Origin: Spirosoma aerolatum
GTDB taxonomy: Bacteria; Bacteroidota; Bacteroidia; Cytophagales; Spirosomataceae
NCBI RefSeq assembly: GCF_002056795.1
Contig: NZ_CP020104.1
Coordinates: forward strand, 1,313,001-1,377,000
Length of the DNA: 64,000 nt
Direction: 5' to 3'
The notes under the pieces are model-generated. The model saw only the letters and a program-made list of their open reading frames with translations, did no database searches and had not been told where the DNA came from. Of the stretch, positions 8,113-17,248 are shown piece by piece. Position numbers and translations under genes: made by a program. Position 1 is the first letter of the stretch. Each line of letters opens with the position of its first letter.

Positions 8113-10551
8113 TTATTCCGTTTTAAGCGATTTCACTGGGTTTATTAAAGCGGCTTTTATACTTTGAAAACTGATCGTGGCGAAGGCAATAAGAATCGCC
8201 AGGAAACCTGCTAATGCAAAAATCCACCAGTCGACCGAAGTTCGGTAAGCAAAATCAGCTAACCATTGGTTGGCTGCATACCAGGCAAGCGGGCTGGCAA
8301 TCACAAAAGCAATAATTACCAGTTTCAGGAAGTCTTTCGAAAGCAGGGTAACGATGCTGGCGACCGATGCCCCCAGTACTTTCCGAACCCCAATCTCTTT
8401 CGTCCGCTGTTCGGCCATAAACGTCGTAAGACCAAATAGCCCCAAACAGGCAATCAGGATCGCCAGCGCTGCGGCTGTGCTAAAAATCTGCCCATATTGC
8501 TGCTCGGTTTTATACTGTTTGTCGTACTGCTCTTCTACAAAGTAGTAGTCAAACGGATTGCCGGGGAATAGCTGCTTATAAAGCTTTTCCAGGTTACCAA
8601 TTTTAGCCTGAATCTGATCGGTCGACAGACGGAGGGTATAGTTACTGCTAGGATAGCCGGGAAAAATAATCAGCGGCTGAATCGCTTTCTGTAGCGATTC
8701 GTGGTGGTAATCGTTCAGAACCCCAACAATTTCGAACTCCTCTCCAAATTTTACTTTTTGTCCTACAGCCGCCTTCGCCGAGGCAAAGCCCAGCGATTTT
8801 ACGGCTTTCTCGTTGATCAGAATCCGAAGGGCTTTCATCCCTTTGTCGCACATGTCGGGGGTAAAATTCTGACCAGCTGCCAGTTTGATGGCATAGGTTG
8901 GCAGGAACCGATCATCAGCATAAGTAATGGCATAGCTCTTTTTTTCGTCGCCGGGTGCTGGGTTCTGGCGGGTAATGCCATCCGCGTTGAAGTTGTAAAA
9001 GCCACCCGGCACACTGCCCGAATTGCAATAGGTTTCGACATATGGTAAACGCCCGAGTTCATTGCGAAACGCCGTCCGTCCGGCACGTCGGGCATCGTCG
9101 TCACCGACTTCAGCACCTTTGATAACCAGTAGCTGCTTCATGTTCATCCCCAGATCCTGAGTCTGCATGAAGGATAGCTGTCGGTACAGTACGACCGTAG
9201 CCACCATCAGCAGAACAGAAATAGCGAATTGAAACACGACCAACCCTTGCCGAACCGACGTGGTAAAGTTTATCGAGCCCCGTCCAACGCTGGCTTTGTT
9301 GCTTTTTAAGGCGGTAATGATCGAAAAGCCCGACAGTACAAAAGCCGCATAGCTGCCAGATACCAACGCCCCGATCAGGATGGCGCCCAGACCAACTGCC
9401 CATAACTGATTTCCCTGAAAAACGGCCAGCGACAAGTCTTTACCGATCAGGTTGTTGAATGGTCGTTGTAACAGACCGATCAGGCAGGCTGCAACAAACA
9501 ACGCCAGCAGATTCAGCAGCAGAGACTCGCTGAGAAACTGGCTGATAATTTGTCCCCGATTGGCTCCCACCACTTTTCGAACGCCTACTTCTTTCGACCG
9601 TTTCATCGCGCCTGCTGTCGATAGGTTGATGTAATTCAACCAGGCAATCGTCAGAATCAATAAGGCAATCCCGCCTAGCAGGTAAATGAAGCCTAGTTTA
9701 GCCTCTGTTGGCCGGTTATCGCTAAGCCCATCGCCCAGGTGCACATACCGAAGTGGCTGTAGTGCGAAAAAGCCCTTCGAATTCGGACGGGCTTTCCGAA
9801 TAAGTTGCTCAGCGCTTTTTTCGAACGATGCCACGTTTGTCTGAGGCTTTAGCTGGACCACTGTTTGTGAAAACGAGCCCTGCCAGGCATCCAGTCTCGC
9901 CCAGTCGTTCCCATTGCGGCCAGCGGGCGTTTCCAGCGTCGAGAGTGAGTAAACCATGTCGAACTGTAAGTCGGAGTTGGCTGGTACATCCGCAAAAACA
10001 GCCGTGACGGTATACAATGTTTTGCCAAACTGGTTGTTGAGGGTGAAGGTCTTGCCAACAGCATTGGTATTTCCAAAATAGGTACGGGCTTTGGTGGCCG
10101 AAATGGCTACAGTATTGGGTTGACTGAGAGACGATGAACCCGCTACGATCGGAAATGAAAACATCCGAAAAAAATCGCCATCAGCCGTCAGAACGTTTTC
10201 TTCCTTGAAGGACTTAAAGGTATTGGCTTTGTCGGATAGGGTGACAATTCCTTTGTGCACTTCCGCAAGTCGGCAAACGGAGGTTACCTCGGCAAAGTTC
10301 TGTTTTAAGGCTGGGGCAACTGCCGAAGGGGCGTAGGATTCAAGCGTACCAGACGGGCCATCCTGAAGCAGGACGCGATACAGATTAGGAAGATTCGAGT
10401 GAAACTGGTTATAGCTTTTCTCGAAGCTAAGGTATTCCAGAATCAGCACGAACGCCGTGATGCCCATAGCGAGGCCCGCGACATTAATACCTGTGAAGAT
10501 CTTGGCTTTCCACAGATTACGCAGGGCGATTTTTACGTATTTAAGAAGCAT
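8113..10551 (-). CDS. MacB/FtsX-type ABC transporter permease (array member 5)
   Basis: This 812-residue permease starts MLLKYVKIALRNLWKAK and ends INPVKSLKTE. The middle FtsX block has SKEVGVRKVVGAN and the C-terminal block RTKEIGVRKVLGASVASIV, the latter identical to member 6. Members 5 and 6 share the SLKTE tail while the others end SLRSE, so they look like the most recently related pair. It is bounded on both sides by long GTAGAGACGCGA elements, which could help recombination between copies. Confidence 0.9.
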   Translation of the reverse strand: MLLKYVKIALRNLWKAKIFTGINVAGLAMGITAFVLILEYLSFEKSYNQFHSNLPNLYRVLLQDGPSGTLESYAPSAVAPALKQNFAEVTSVCRLAEVHKGIVTLSDKANTFKSFKEENVLTADGDFFRMFSFPIVAGSSSLSQPNTVAISATKARTYFGNTNAVGKTFTLNNQFGKTLYTVTAVFADVPANSDLQFDMVYSLSTLETPAGRNGNDWARLDAWQGSFSQTVVQLKPQTNVASFEKSAEQLIRKARPNSKGFFALQPLRYVHLGDGLSDNRPTEAKLGFIYLLGGIALLILTIAWLNYINLSTAGAMKRSKEVGVRKVVGANRGQIISQFLSESLLLNLLALFVAACLIGLLQRPFNNLIGKDLSLAVFQGNQLWAVGLGAILIGALVSGSYAAFVLSGFSIITALKSNKASVGRGSINFTTSVRQGLVVFQFAISVLLMVATVVLYRQLSFMQTQDLGMNMKQLLVIKGAEVGDDDARRAGRTAFRNELGRLPYVETYCNSGSVPGGFYNFNADGITRQNPAPGDEKKSYAITYADDRFLPTYAIKLAAGQNFTPDMCDKGMKALRILINEKAVKSLGFASAKAAVGQKVKFGEEFEIVGVLNDYHHESLQKAIQPLIIFPGYPSSNYTLRLSTDQIQAKIGNLEKLYKQLFPGNPFDYYFVEEQYDKQYKTEQQYGQIFSTAAALAILIACLGLFGLTTFMAEQRTKEIGVRKVLGASVASIVTLLSKDFLKLVIIAFVIASPLAWYAANQWLADFAYRTSVDWWIFALAGFLAILIAFATISFQSIKAALINPVKSLKTE

Positions 10552-10567
10552 GGTTTTAGAGATTTTT

Positions 10568-10646
10568 GTAGAGACGCGATCCCTCGCGTCTCATATCCGG
10601 ATGGTTATTGCTGACGCCCATGAGACGCGAGGGATCGCGTCTCTAC
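10568..10646 (-). repeat. GTAGAGACGCGA element, copy 4 (long form, inverted relative to copy 2)
   Basis: Near-perfect outer inverted arms enclose a core with GGATGGTTATTGCTGACGCC. The reverse complement of the core matches that of copy 2 with few differences, showing that the whole 80-bp unit, not only the hairpin arms, is the repeated element. Confidence 0.85.
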
Positions 10647-10647
10647 A

Positions 10648-13065
10648 TTATTCCGTTTTTAATGATTTAACTGGATTCATCAAGGCCGCTTTTATACTTT
10701 GGAAACTAACGGTAACGAAGGCAATCAACATAGCGAGCGTACCCGCCAGCGCAAATACCCACCATTCGATGTCGATTTTATAGGCAAAGTCGGCCAGCCA
10801 TTTATCCATAACCCACCAGGAAATAGGGCTGGCAATCAAGATGGCGGCAATGACCAGTTTCAGAAAATCTTTCGAAAGCAGCGTGACGATGCTAGCGACC
10901 GATGCCCCTAGCACTTTCCGAACGCCAATTTCTTTCGTTCGCTGCTGGATGGTCAGCAACGCAATGGCGAACAGGCCCATGCAGGAGAGGAGAATCGCAA
11001 TACCAGCAGCCGAGGAGAAAATGTTGGACAGTCGTTGCTCACGTCGATACCAGCGTTCGGTATTTTCGTCCAGAAATGAGCCGATGAATTCCTGTTTGGG
11101 AGCAATCGTTTTCCAGGTGGCTTTGATGGTTTCCATCGCCCCCATCAGATTTTGTGGATTTACCCGAATCAGGATGTAGTTAATGGGCCATTTTGACTGC
11201 ATTTGCAACGTTATGGGCCGGGCTTCCTGGTGTAATGAATACAGGTTAAAATCGGATACAACCCCGACAATCTGATATTCCTTATTATCAGGCTTGATAA
11301 ACTTTCCTATCGGATTTTTCTCGCACAGGGCTTTGGCCATGCTTTGGGTAATGAGCACGGATGAACTTGAATCGGTGCTAAAGCTGGCATTGAAGTCGCG
11401 GCCTTGCAGGAGTTTGATACCCATCGTTTTGAGGTAATCGGTATCGATACGTAACCAGTCGCAGGCAATATCCCGTTGCCCATAGAGGAAGCCAAAAACC
11501 ATGCGCGATGAGCCGCCATCCAGGCCCGCTCCGATATTTACTGATGAGCCCGAAATGGCTACGATATTTGGCTGATTGGCTAGCCGGGTTCGCATCGTTT
11601 TAAGCACATCAGTTCCATCTAATTCGGTGCCTACGGGAACGCTAATGACTTGCTCTTTGTCGAGACCCATCGGCTTTTGTTGCAGGTAACTTATCTGCTG
11701 ACGGATGATCAACGTGCAGACAATGAGCAGACAAGCGATGGTAAACTGGGTTATAATCAGAGAATTGCGCAGTAGCCCCGGACGACTTACTTTCAACGTT
11801 CCTTTGAGTACCTCTACCGCGTTGAAACGTGTGACAAACCAGGACGGGTAGCCCCCTGCAATCAGGGTAATCAGTAGAAAGCTCAAGCCTGTGACCGCTA
11901 AAATGGACGGGGTCAGGAAATCGGCTATGGCCAAGTGACTTCGGAACAATCGATTGAAGGTGGGCAATAGACTGTACGCCATACCTAAGCCGATGAACAG
12001 AGCAATGGCGCATACCAATACCGTTTCGCCCCAGATCTGCCCGAACAATTGCCCCCGTTGGGCACCCAGCGATTTACGGACGCCAACCTCCCTTGCCCGC
12101 GAAACCGATTGGGCAATGGTCAGGTTGATAAAGTTGATGCAGGCAATGGCCAGAATAAACAGACCGACCAGTAACAGTGTAAACACATAGGTCCGGCTGA
12201 TGCCCATACCGTGGGTCGTTTCGGTATCGAAATGAACATTGAGTAATGGCTGAAATAATAGACTACGTTGGAAGCCTAGTTCGTTTTTGGGCCAACCCTG
12301 TTTTTGCCGTTCCTGAATATCGGAAGCAAAGTATTTGTCCATAAACGCTTGTGTACGTCGTTGAAGCGTTTGTGGATCGGTGCCCGGTTTCAGTTTGATA
12401 TATACATCGTGGTTTCCGTGATCCCAGCGGCTTTTAAATTCCTGATAATCGCCTGCGTTTTCACTACGAATCAGCGCATCGTATTCGAAGGTCGAATTTT
12501 TGGGCGCATCGCTTAGCACACCTGTCACGGTGAAGGCCTGCCAGGCATTGTTGAGTCGCAACTGGAGGGGTTTGCCGATAGGATCTTCAGCTCCGAAAAT
12601 TTCGTCGGCCATTTTTTCGCTGATGACAACGTCGCTCAGGCTGTTCATGGCCGTTTTGGCATTGCCCTTCCGAAGCGGAAACGAGAACATCTGTAGAAAA
12701 TCGGCATCGGCCATCCGCACATCCTTGTTGTATGTCTGCTCATTCCGCCGGACGCTGGCACTACGGTCGAACCAGCGCGTCACGCCTTCGATTTCGGGGA
12801 ATTCAGCTTTGAGAGAGGGCGAAATGGGGTAAGGCATGGTAGACCCTTTATCGGGCGAACCATCCCGATTCGACGACAGAAAATAAAGCCGGAATATCCG
12901 GTCGGCATCGGTATGGAATCGGTCATACGATAGTTCAAAGGCCGCCGTGAGAAACAACAGCACGCCCGTACCGAATGCTACCGACAGGCCTACGATGTTG
13001 ATGAGTGTATGCGTCCGGTTTTTCCAGAGGGTGCGGAAAGCAACTTTTAGGTAATTGCGGAACAT
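10648..13065 (-). CDS. MacB/FtsX-type ABC transporter permease (array member 6)
   Basis: The protein has 805 residues, starts MFRNYLKVAFRTLWKNR and ends MNPVKSLKTE. Signature stretches are AREVGVRKSLGAQ (middle) and RTKEIGVRKVLGAS (C-terminal). Its start is only 34 bp from the divergent Uma2-like gene at 13100, whose predicted promoter overlaps this gene's first codons. There is therefore little room for a promoter of its own, and transcription would have to come through or past the Uma2-like gene. Confidence 0.9.
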   Translation of the reverse strand: MFRNYLKVAFRTLWKNRTHTLINIVGLSVAFGTGVLLFLTAAFELSYDRFHTDADRIFRLYFLSSNRDGSPDKGSTMPYPISPSLKAEFPEIEGVTRWFDRSASVRRNEQTYNKDVRMADADFLQMFSFPLRKGNAKTAMNSLSDVVISEKMADEIFGAEDPIGKPLQLRLNNAWQAFTVTGVLSDAPKNSTFEYDALIRSENAGDYQEFKSRWDHGNHDVYIKLKPGTDPQTLQRRTQAFMDKYFASDIQERQKQGWPKNELGFQRSLLFQPLLNVHFDTETTHGMGISRTYVFTLLLVGLFILAIACINFINLTIAQSVSRAREVGVRKSLGAQRGQLFGQIWGETVLVCAIALFIGLGMAYSLLPTFNRLFRSHLAIADFLTPSILAVTGLSFLLITLIAGGYPSWFVTRFNAVEVLKGTLKVSRPGLLRNSLIITQFTIACLLIVCTLIIRQQISYLQQKPMGLDKEQVISVPVGTELDGTDVLKTMRTRLANQPNIVAISGSSVNIGAGLDGGSSRMVFGFLYGQRDIACDWLRIDTDYLKTMGIKLLQGRDFNASFSTDSSSSVLITQSMAKALCEKNPIGKFIKPDNKEYQIVGVVSDFNLYSLHQEARPITLQMQSKWPINYILIRVNPQNLMGAMETIKATWKTIAPKQEFIGSFLDENTERWYRREQRLSNIFSSAAGIAILLSCMGLFAIALLTIQQRTKEIGVRKVLGASVASIVTLLSKDFLKLVIAAILIASPISWWVMDKWLADFAYKIDIEWWVFALAGTLAMLIAFVTVSFQSIKAALMNPVKSLKTE

Positions 13066-13083
13066 GATTTTTTAGTAAATTTG
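13053..13083 (+). promoter_or_regulatory. Bacteroidota-type promoter of the first Uma2-like gene
   Basis: TTG at 13054-13056, a 19-base spacer and TAAATTTG at 13076-13083 match the Bacteroidota TTG-N19/20-TAnnTTTG pattern, 17 bp before the ATG. The -33 part lies inside the first codons of the divergent permease. Confidence 0.6.
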
Positions 13084-13099
13084 GTAAAAACCGTTACAT

Positions 13100-13543
13100 A
13101 TGTATTTCCCTACTTCAAATCCACTTGTTCTTGCCAACGAAGGTCAGGGCGTATGGGCACCCGCCGATCATCAGCGTATTATCTCCAAGTTGACCATTGG
13201 TTTGGGTGTTCTATACCATCATAAAAAAGCAATCCAATTGGAACCCCTGCCAGAGACGATGCTTGATGATGCGAAAGCTAGTCCGGTGCCGGATTTATCA
13301 CTGGTTGATAATACGACGGATGAAACGCCAATCATTATTGAAGTTTGCAAAACGAATGGGCAAAAGGGTGATATTGCTAAAGTTATCCAACTTATCGATG
13401 ACGACCTGTATGGCATTCGGGAAGGATTTATTTATAATTACAAAACGCAGCAGTGGTACCGCTACCGCTTTGGCGATGGGGGCCTCATTGCTGAATCATC
13501 CTTCTCTGAAATCCTCCAACTAGATCTCAATACGTTTATCTGA
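13100..13543 (+). CDS. Uma2/DUF820-like putative PD-(D/E)XK protein, copy A
   Basis: This 147-residue protein has the Uma2 layout: an acidic residue in SPVPDLSL (about residues 80-86), then PIIIEVCKTNGQKGD (about 96-110), and a C-terminal GIREGFIYNYKTQQWYRY stretch resembling the usual GV.EYW. region. Uma2 proteins have a restriction-endonuclease-like fold, but their cellular role is mostly unproved. Here EVC replaces the common EV.S, so activity is uncertain. The gene lies on the plus strand inside an otherwise minus-strand permease array and has its own promoter. A close paralogue lies at 15972. Only 24 bp separate its stop from that of member 7. Confidence 0.7.
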   Translation: MYFPTSNPLVLANEGQGVWAPADHQRIISKLTIGLGVLYHHKKAIQLEPLPETMLDDAKASPVPDLSLVDNTTDETPIIIEVCKTNGQKGDIAKVIQLIDDDLYGIREGFIYNYKTQQWYRYRFGDGGLIAESSFSEILQLDLNTFI

Positions 13544-13567
13544 ACCGCTACGGCGGCCCGGCCGGAT

Positions 13568-15928
13568 TTACTCACTGCGCAAACTCGTTACCGGGTTCAT
13601 TGTGGCTGCCTTTATACTCTGATAGCTCACCGTCAGAAAAGCGATCACGATAGCCAGGAAGCCAGCGGCTCCGAATAACCACCAGGATAGTTTCGTCTGA
13701 TAGGCAAATGTATCCAGCCACGTACTCAACGCCCACCAGGCCAGCGGTGAAGCCAGTACCAGCGCGATAACGACTAGTTTCAGGAAGTCTTTCGAGAGCA
13801 GCCCTACGATGTTCGACACACTGGCTCCCAATACTTTTCGAACGCCAATTTCTTTCGTTCGCTGCTCAGCCGTGAAAGCCGCCAGCGCAAACAGACCCAG
13901 GCATGAAATCAGAATCGCCAGTACGCCAAAGTAATTGATCAGCTTATTAACGACCTGTTCGGACCGATAGAGACTCTCATATTCCTCGTCCAGAAAATGG
14001 TAATTGAACGGGTAATTCGGGTTAAATTCTTTCGATAAATGTTCCAGATCGGCAATGGCCTGCTGGGTTTGGCCCGGCCGCGTTTTCACCAGTAAGTAGC
14101 TGGTGTTACGAGTATCGAAACACAGAATCAGGGGCGTAATTGCCTGATGCAGCGAGTTAATATGAAAATCTTTCATTAACCCGATTACCTGCCCTTTGCC
14201 CGGCCAGAAGCTAACCTCTTTCCCTACCGGATTTTTAACCCCCATTAGTTTGGCAGCTGCTTCGTTGACAAGATAGCTTGTGGAGTCGGCAAGGCTTCCG
14301 TTTCGGAAATCACGACCATCCAGTAACTTGATGTTGAGTGTTTTGATGAAGTCACTGCCTACAAACATGCAGGAAATATTGGTTTCCAGCTTAGGATCTT
14401 TACCCGGCCAGGTCAGGTCGCCCGATGTGCTTTGGATATTGATGGGTAACGACATGGTGGTGGTAGCCGATGCGACAGCCGGCTTGCGCATAACTTCCTG
14501 CCGAAATGCTTCTATTTTTTTAGGCTGAGCGATTTCACCCTCCAAGGGTATATAAACTACATGTTCGCGATCCAGTCCCAGGTTTTTGGTACGCAGATAA
14601 TTCATTTGTTTGCCGACTGTCAGCATACCGACAATCAGGAAGATCGAAAGCGAGAATTGAAACACAACGAGCGCACGTCGGAAAAAGGCCGGACCTGAAC
14701 CAAATTGTAAACGTCCTTTCAGGATCTTGATTGGCTGTAACGACGACAGGAAAAGCGCCGGATAACTTCCCGACAAAAAACCGGTGATCAGTAGCAGTCC
14801 GGCGATGATCAGCCAAAGCGCAGGCTCTGCCGCGTTGAGGGTCAACTGTTTGCCGAAGACCTCGTTGAAGGTGGGTAACGCACACCAGACCAAGCCAATC
14901 GCCAGCAAAGCTGCCAGTAAACTGGTTAGGATCGACTCGCTTAAAAACTGGCCAATGAGAGACGAGCGCATGGCGCCTACCACTTTCCGAACTCCTACTT
15001 CTTTGGCCCGTGTTGCCGAGCGGGCTGTGGCCAGATTCATGAAATTGATGCAGGCGATCAGCAGAATAAACAGTGCCACCACAGAGAACACGGCGACGTA
15101 TCCAATCCGGCCACCAACACTCTTGCCATTTTTATAGTCGCCATACAGGTGCAGGTCTGTGATGGGCTGTAGGGTAGGGCGGGCTGTTTCGAAGTTTTTC
15201 CCGGCAAAGCGCGGATAAATGTTAGACAGAGCTGCTTGTGCCTGTGCGGCAGTCGTATGAGGCTTGAGCCGGACGTATGTATAGAAGGAATTATTACCCC
15301 ATTTTTTCATCCAGTCCTGCTCCTGCACTTTCCAGTTTACCAGCCAGTCGAATTGCAGGGTGGAATTGGCCGGTAGATTGTCAATTACTGCCCCGACTAC
15401 ATAAAATTTATCGTTGTCTAACTGCAACGTTTTGCCGACGGCCTGGCCATTCGGGAAAAATTTCTCGGCGATCTTTCGGGTAATGACAATCTGGTTGGTC
15501 TGGTGTAGGGCCGCTTTCGGATTGCCATTAAGCGCAGGTAAATCGAAGACGCCGAAGAAGTCTTCGGTTGCATAGTGCCCTTTTTCCTTCGCTGTTTTTT
15601 CGCCGACTTTAATGAGCAGTTCCGGCCCGTAATTTAGTTTGGTAACCGCAGCTATTTCCGGTATATCGTTGGCAATGGCTTCCTGCAAAGGGCCGGGCGT
15701 AACCGTGTTGGTTACCGTGTCGCCTTCCTGCGTCGGGAAATTAACGCGCACAAAATGGATGGCCTCGGCATTGGGCAGGAAACGGTCGTAACTCAGTTCA
15801 TCGCGGACCCACAGACCAATCAGCAAGCTACAGGCCATGCCCAGGGCCAGCCCAAACACATTGATGAGTGAGTAAAATTTGTGTTTGAGCAAGCTCCGAA
15901 CCGCGATTTTAATGTAGTTGCGAAACAT
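13568..15928 (-). CDS. MacB/FtsX-type ABC transporter permease (array member 7)
   Basis: This is the shortest member at 786 residues. It starts MFRNYIKIAVRSLLKHK and ends MNPVTSLRSE. The FtsX stretches are AKEVGVRKVVGAM (middle) and RTKEIGVRKVLGAS (C-terminal). It is the permease nearest to the ATPase and adaptor genes but is flanked on both sides by Uma2-like genes of opposite direction. Its start is 43 bp from the second Uma2-like gene, whose predicted promoter overlaps its first codons. Confidence 0.9.
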   Translation of the reverse strand: MFRNYIKIAVRSLLKHKFYSLINVFGLALGMACSLLIGLWVRDELSYDRFLPNAEAIHFVRVNFPTQEGDTVTNTVTPGPLQEAIANDIPEIAAVTKLNYGPELLIKVGEKTAKEKGHYATEDFFGVFDLPALNGNPKAALHQTNQIVITRKIAEKFFPNGQAVGKTLQLDNDKFYVVGAVIDNLPANSTLQFDWLVNWKVQEQDWMKKWGNNSFYTYVRLKPHTTAAQAQAALSNIYPRFAGKNFETARPTLQPITDLHLYGDYKNGKSVGGRIGYVAVFSVVALFILLIACINFMNLATARSATRAKEVGVRKVVGAMRSSLIGQFLSESILTSLLAALLAIGLVWCALPTFNEVFGKQLTLNAAEPALWLIIAGLLLITGFLSGSYPALFLSSLQPIKILKGRLQFGSGPAFFRRALVVFQFSLSIFLIVGMLTVGKQMNYLRTKNLGLDREHVVYIPLEGEIAQPKKIEAFRQEVMRKPAVASATTTMSLPINIQSTSGDLTWPGKDPKLETNISCMFVGSDFIKTLNIKLLDGRDFRNGSLADSTSYLVNEAAAKLMGVKNPVGKEVSFWPGKGQVIGLMKDFHINSLHQAITPLILCFDTRNTSYLLVKTRPGQTQQAIADLEHLSKEFNPNYPFNYHFLDEEYESLYRSEQVVNKLINYFGVLAILISCLGLFALAAFTAEQRTKEIGVRKVLGASVSNIVGLLSKDFLKLVVIALVLASPLAWWALSTWLDTFAYQTKLSWWLFGAAGFLAIVIAFLTVSYQSIKAATMNPVTSLRSE

Positions 15929-15948
15929 GTATGTTTTGGTTAGATTTG
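15918..15948 (+). promoter_or_regulatory. Bacteroidota-type promoter of the second Uma2-like gene
   Basis: TTG at 15918-15920, a 20-base spacer and TAGATTTG at 15941-15948 match the TTG-N19/20-TAnnTTTG pattern, 23 bp before the ATG. The layout, overlapping the divergent permease start, is the same as in the first copy. Confidence 0.6.
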
Positions 15949-15971
15949 GTATACAAATCGTATTACTTCGA

Positions 15972-16418
15972 ATGAATTACTCACTGCCAGCTTCAATAAA
16001 AGCGCTCGTCATGGAAGACGAAATGGGTGTTAATGCACCTATTATCCATCAAAGCGTTATAGCCCGGTTGACTGCCGGACTTTACCCATTTTACCAGTCT
16101 GGGCAGATTCCATTTGAGCCGTTGCCCGAAACCATGTTAACGGATGGATATGCAACCCCTGTCCCTGACCTGATTCTTTACGACCATCAGGCCGAGCAGG
16201 CACGAGTTATTGTTGAAGTTTGTCAGAATAGTGGCCATAAACATGATACCAACAAAGTCATTAAGCTCATTGAGGAAAATGAGTATGGTATTCGGGAAGG
16301 CTTCGTATATAATTACAAAACCCAGCAGTGGCTTCGCTATCGAAAAGGTGATGGTGGAGTAGCCACCGAATCTTCCTTTTCAGAAGTACTCAACGTAGAC
16401 CTGGGCGTATTTGTCTGA
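15972..16418 (+). CDS. Uma2/DUF820-like putative PD-(D/E)XK protein, copy B
   Basis: This 148-residue protein is a clear paralogue of the one at 13100. They share PEP-like stretches such as EPLPETML, TPVPDL, VIVEVCQNSGHKHD, YGIREGFVYNYKTQQW and ESSFSEVLNVDL. The frame is open for 18 codons further upstream to 15918, but ATG at 15972 lies after the predicted promoter and aligns with copy A. It converges on the ATPase gene, with a perfect 33-bp hairpin between them. No antitoxin-like partner is seen. The role is unknown; the fold assignment is inference from motif spacing. Confidence 0.7.
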   Translation: MNYSLPASIKALVMEDEMGVNAPIIHQSVIARLTAGLYPFYQSGQIPFEPLPETMLTDGYATPVPDLILYDHQAEQARVIVEVCQNSGHKHDTNKVIKLIEENEYGIREGFVYNYKTQQWLRYRKGDGGVATESSFSEVLNVDLGVFV

Positions 16419-16433
16419 ACGTATGCTGAACTA

Positions 16434-16505
16434 CTTCGGTGGCCCGGCAGGTTTGATCGGATTGGTGGAGTAACCAATCCGATCAAACCTGCCGGGCCAC
16501 CGAAG
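16434..16505. terminator. 33-bp perfect hairpin between convergent genes
   Basis: CTTCGGTGGCCCGGCAGGTT and the following 13 bases are exactly repeated in reverse complement at 16473-16505, with a 6-base loop. It sits between the convergent stops of the Uma2-like and ATPase genes, so bidirectional termination is likely. A related half-copy (GGCGGCCCGGCCGGATTTA) follows the stop of the first Uma2-like gene at 13550. Confidence 0.6.
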
Positions 16506-16508
16506 CGA

Positions 16509-17186
16509 TTATACGTGGAAATTCTCCGTTACCACTTTGCCATCGAAGAGATTGACAATGCGATGGGCAAAACCAGCGTCGTAGGGTGAGTGGGTTACCA
16601 TGATAATGGTAGTCCCTTCCTCATTCAGTTCACCCAGAAGCTTCATTACCTCTTCGCCATTTTTCGAGTCGAGGTTACCCGTCGGTTCATCGGCCAGGAT
16701 CAGCTTGGGTTTTGCCACAACAGCGCGGGCAATAGCCGTCCGTTGCTGCTGACCACCAGAGAGTTGCTGTGGAAAGTGGTTGCGTCGGTGCATGATGCTC
16801 ATCCGCTCCAGCGCTTCTTCCACCCGCTTTTTGCGTTCGTCGGCCGGGGTTTTCAGGTACAAGAGGGGGAGTTCGACGTTTTCATAAACGGTTAGCTCAT
16901 CGATCAGGTTAAAGCTCTGGAACACAAAGCCAATCGAACCCTTCCGAAGCTGGGCCCGTTGACGCTCGGTCATTTTGGCGACCTCCGTGCCGTAGAAATT
17001 ATACTCGCCTTCGCTTGGGTTGTCCAATAAGCCAAGTATGTTGAGCAGGGTTGACTTGCCGCAACCGGAGGGTCCCATGATGGCTACGAATTCGCCATCT
17101 TTAACTTCCATGTTAATCCCGTTCAGGGCGGTGGTTTCTACTTCTTCGGTAGCGAAGAGCTTTTGCAGGTTAATTGTTTGGATCAT
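16509..17186 (-). CDS. MacB/LolD-type ABC transporter ATP-binding protein
   Basis: This 225-residue cytoplasmic ATPase has Walker A GPSGCGKST (residues 38-46), a Q-loop in FVFQSFNL (about 90), signature LSGGQQQR (about 141) and Walker B LILADEPTGNLD followed by the switch His in VTHS. Length and motifs fit the MacB/LolD/FtsE group that drives mechanotransmission rather than import. It is the only ATPase seen for at least seven permeases, so it may serve them all. It lies 62 bp downstream of the adaptor gene and is probably cotranscribed with it. Confidence 0.92.
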   Translation of the reverse strand: MIQTINLQKLFATEEVETTALNGINMEVKDGEFVAIMGPSGCGKSTLLNILGLLDNPSEGEYNFYGTEVAKMTERQRAQLRKGSIGFVFQSFNLIDELTVYENVELPLLYLKTPADERKKRVEEALERMSIMHRRNHFPQQLSGGQQQRTAIARAVVAKPKLILADEPTGNLDSKNGEEVMKLLGELNEEGTTIIMVTHSPYDAGFAHRIVNLFDGKVVTENFHV

Positions 17187-17248
17187 AGTTTTTTGTTTTT
17201 GACAGGACTGTAGGAGTCGTTGAGAATCCTGTTAATCCTGTCAACAAA

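Noticed and set aside
827..15137. Many open frames of 60-250 codons antisense to the permease genes
   Set aside because: They mirror the high-GC third positions of real genes, repeat at the same place in each paralogue, and show no domain.
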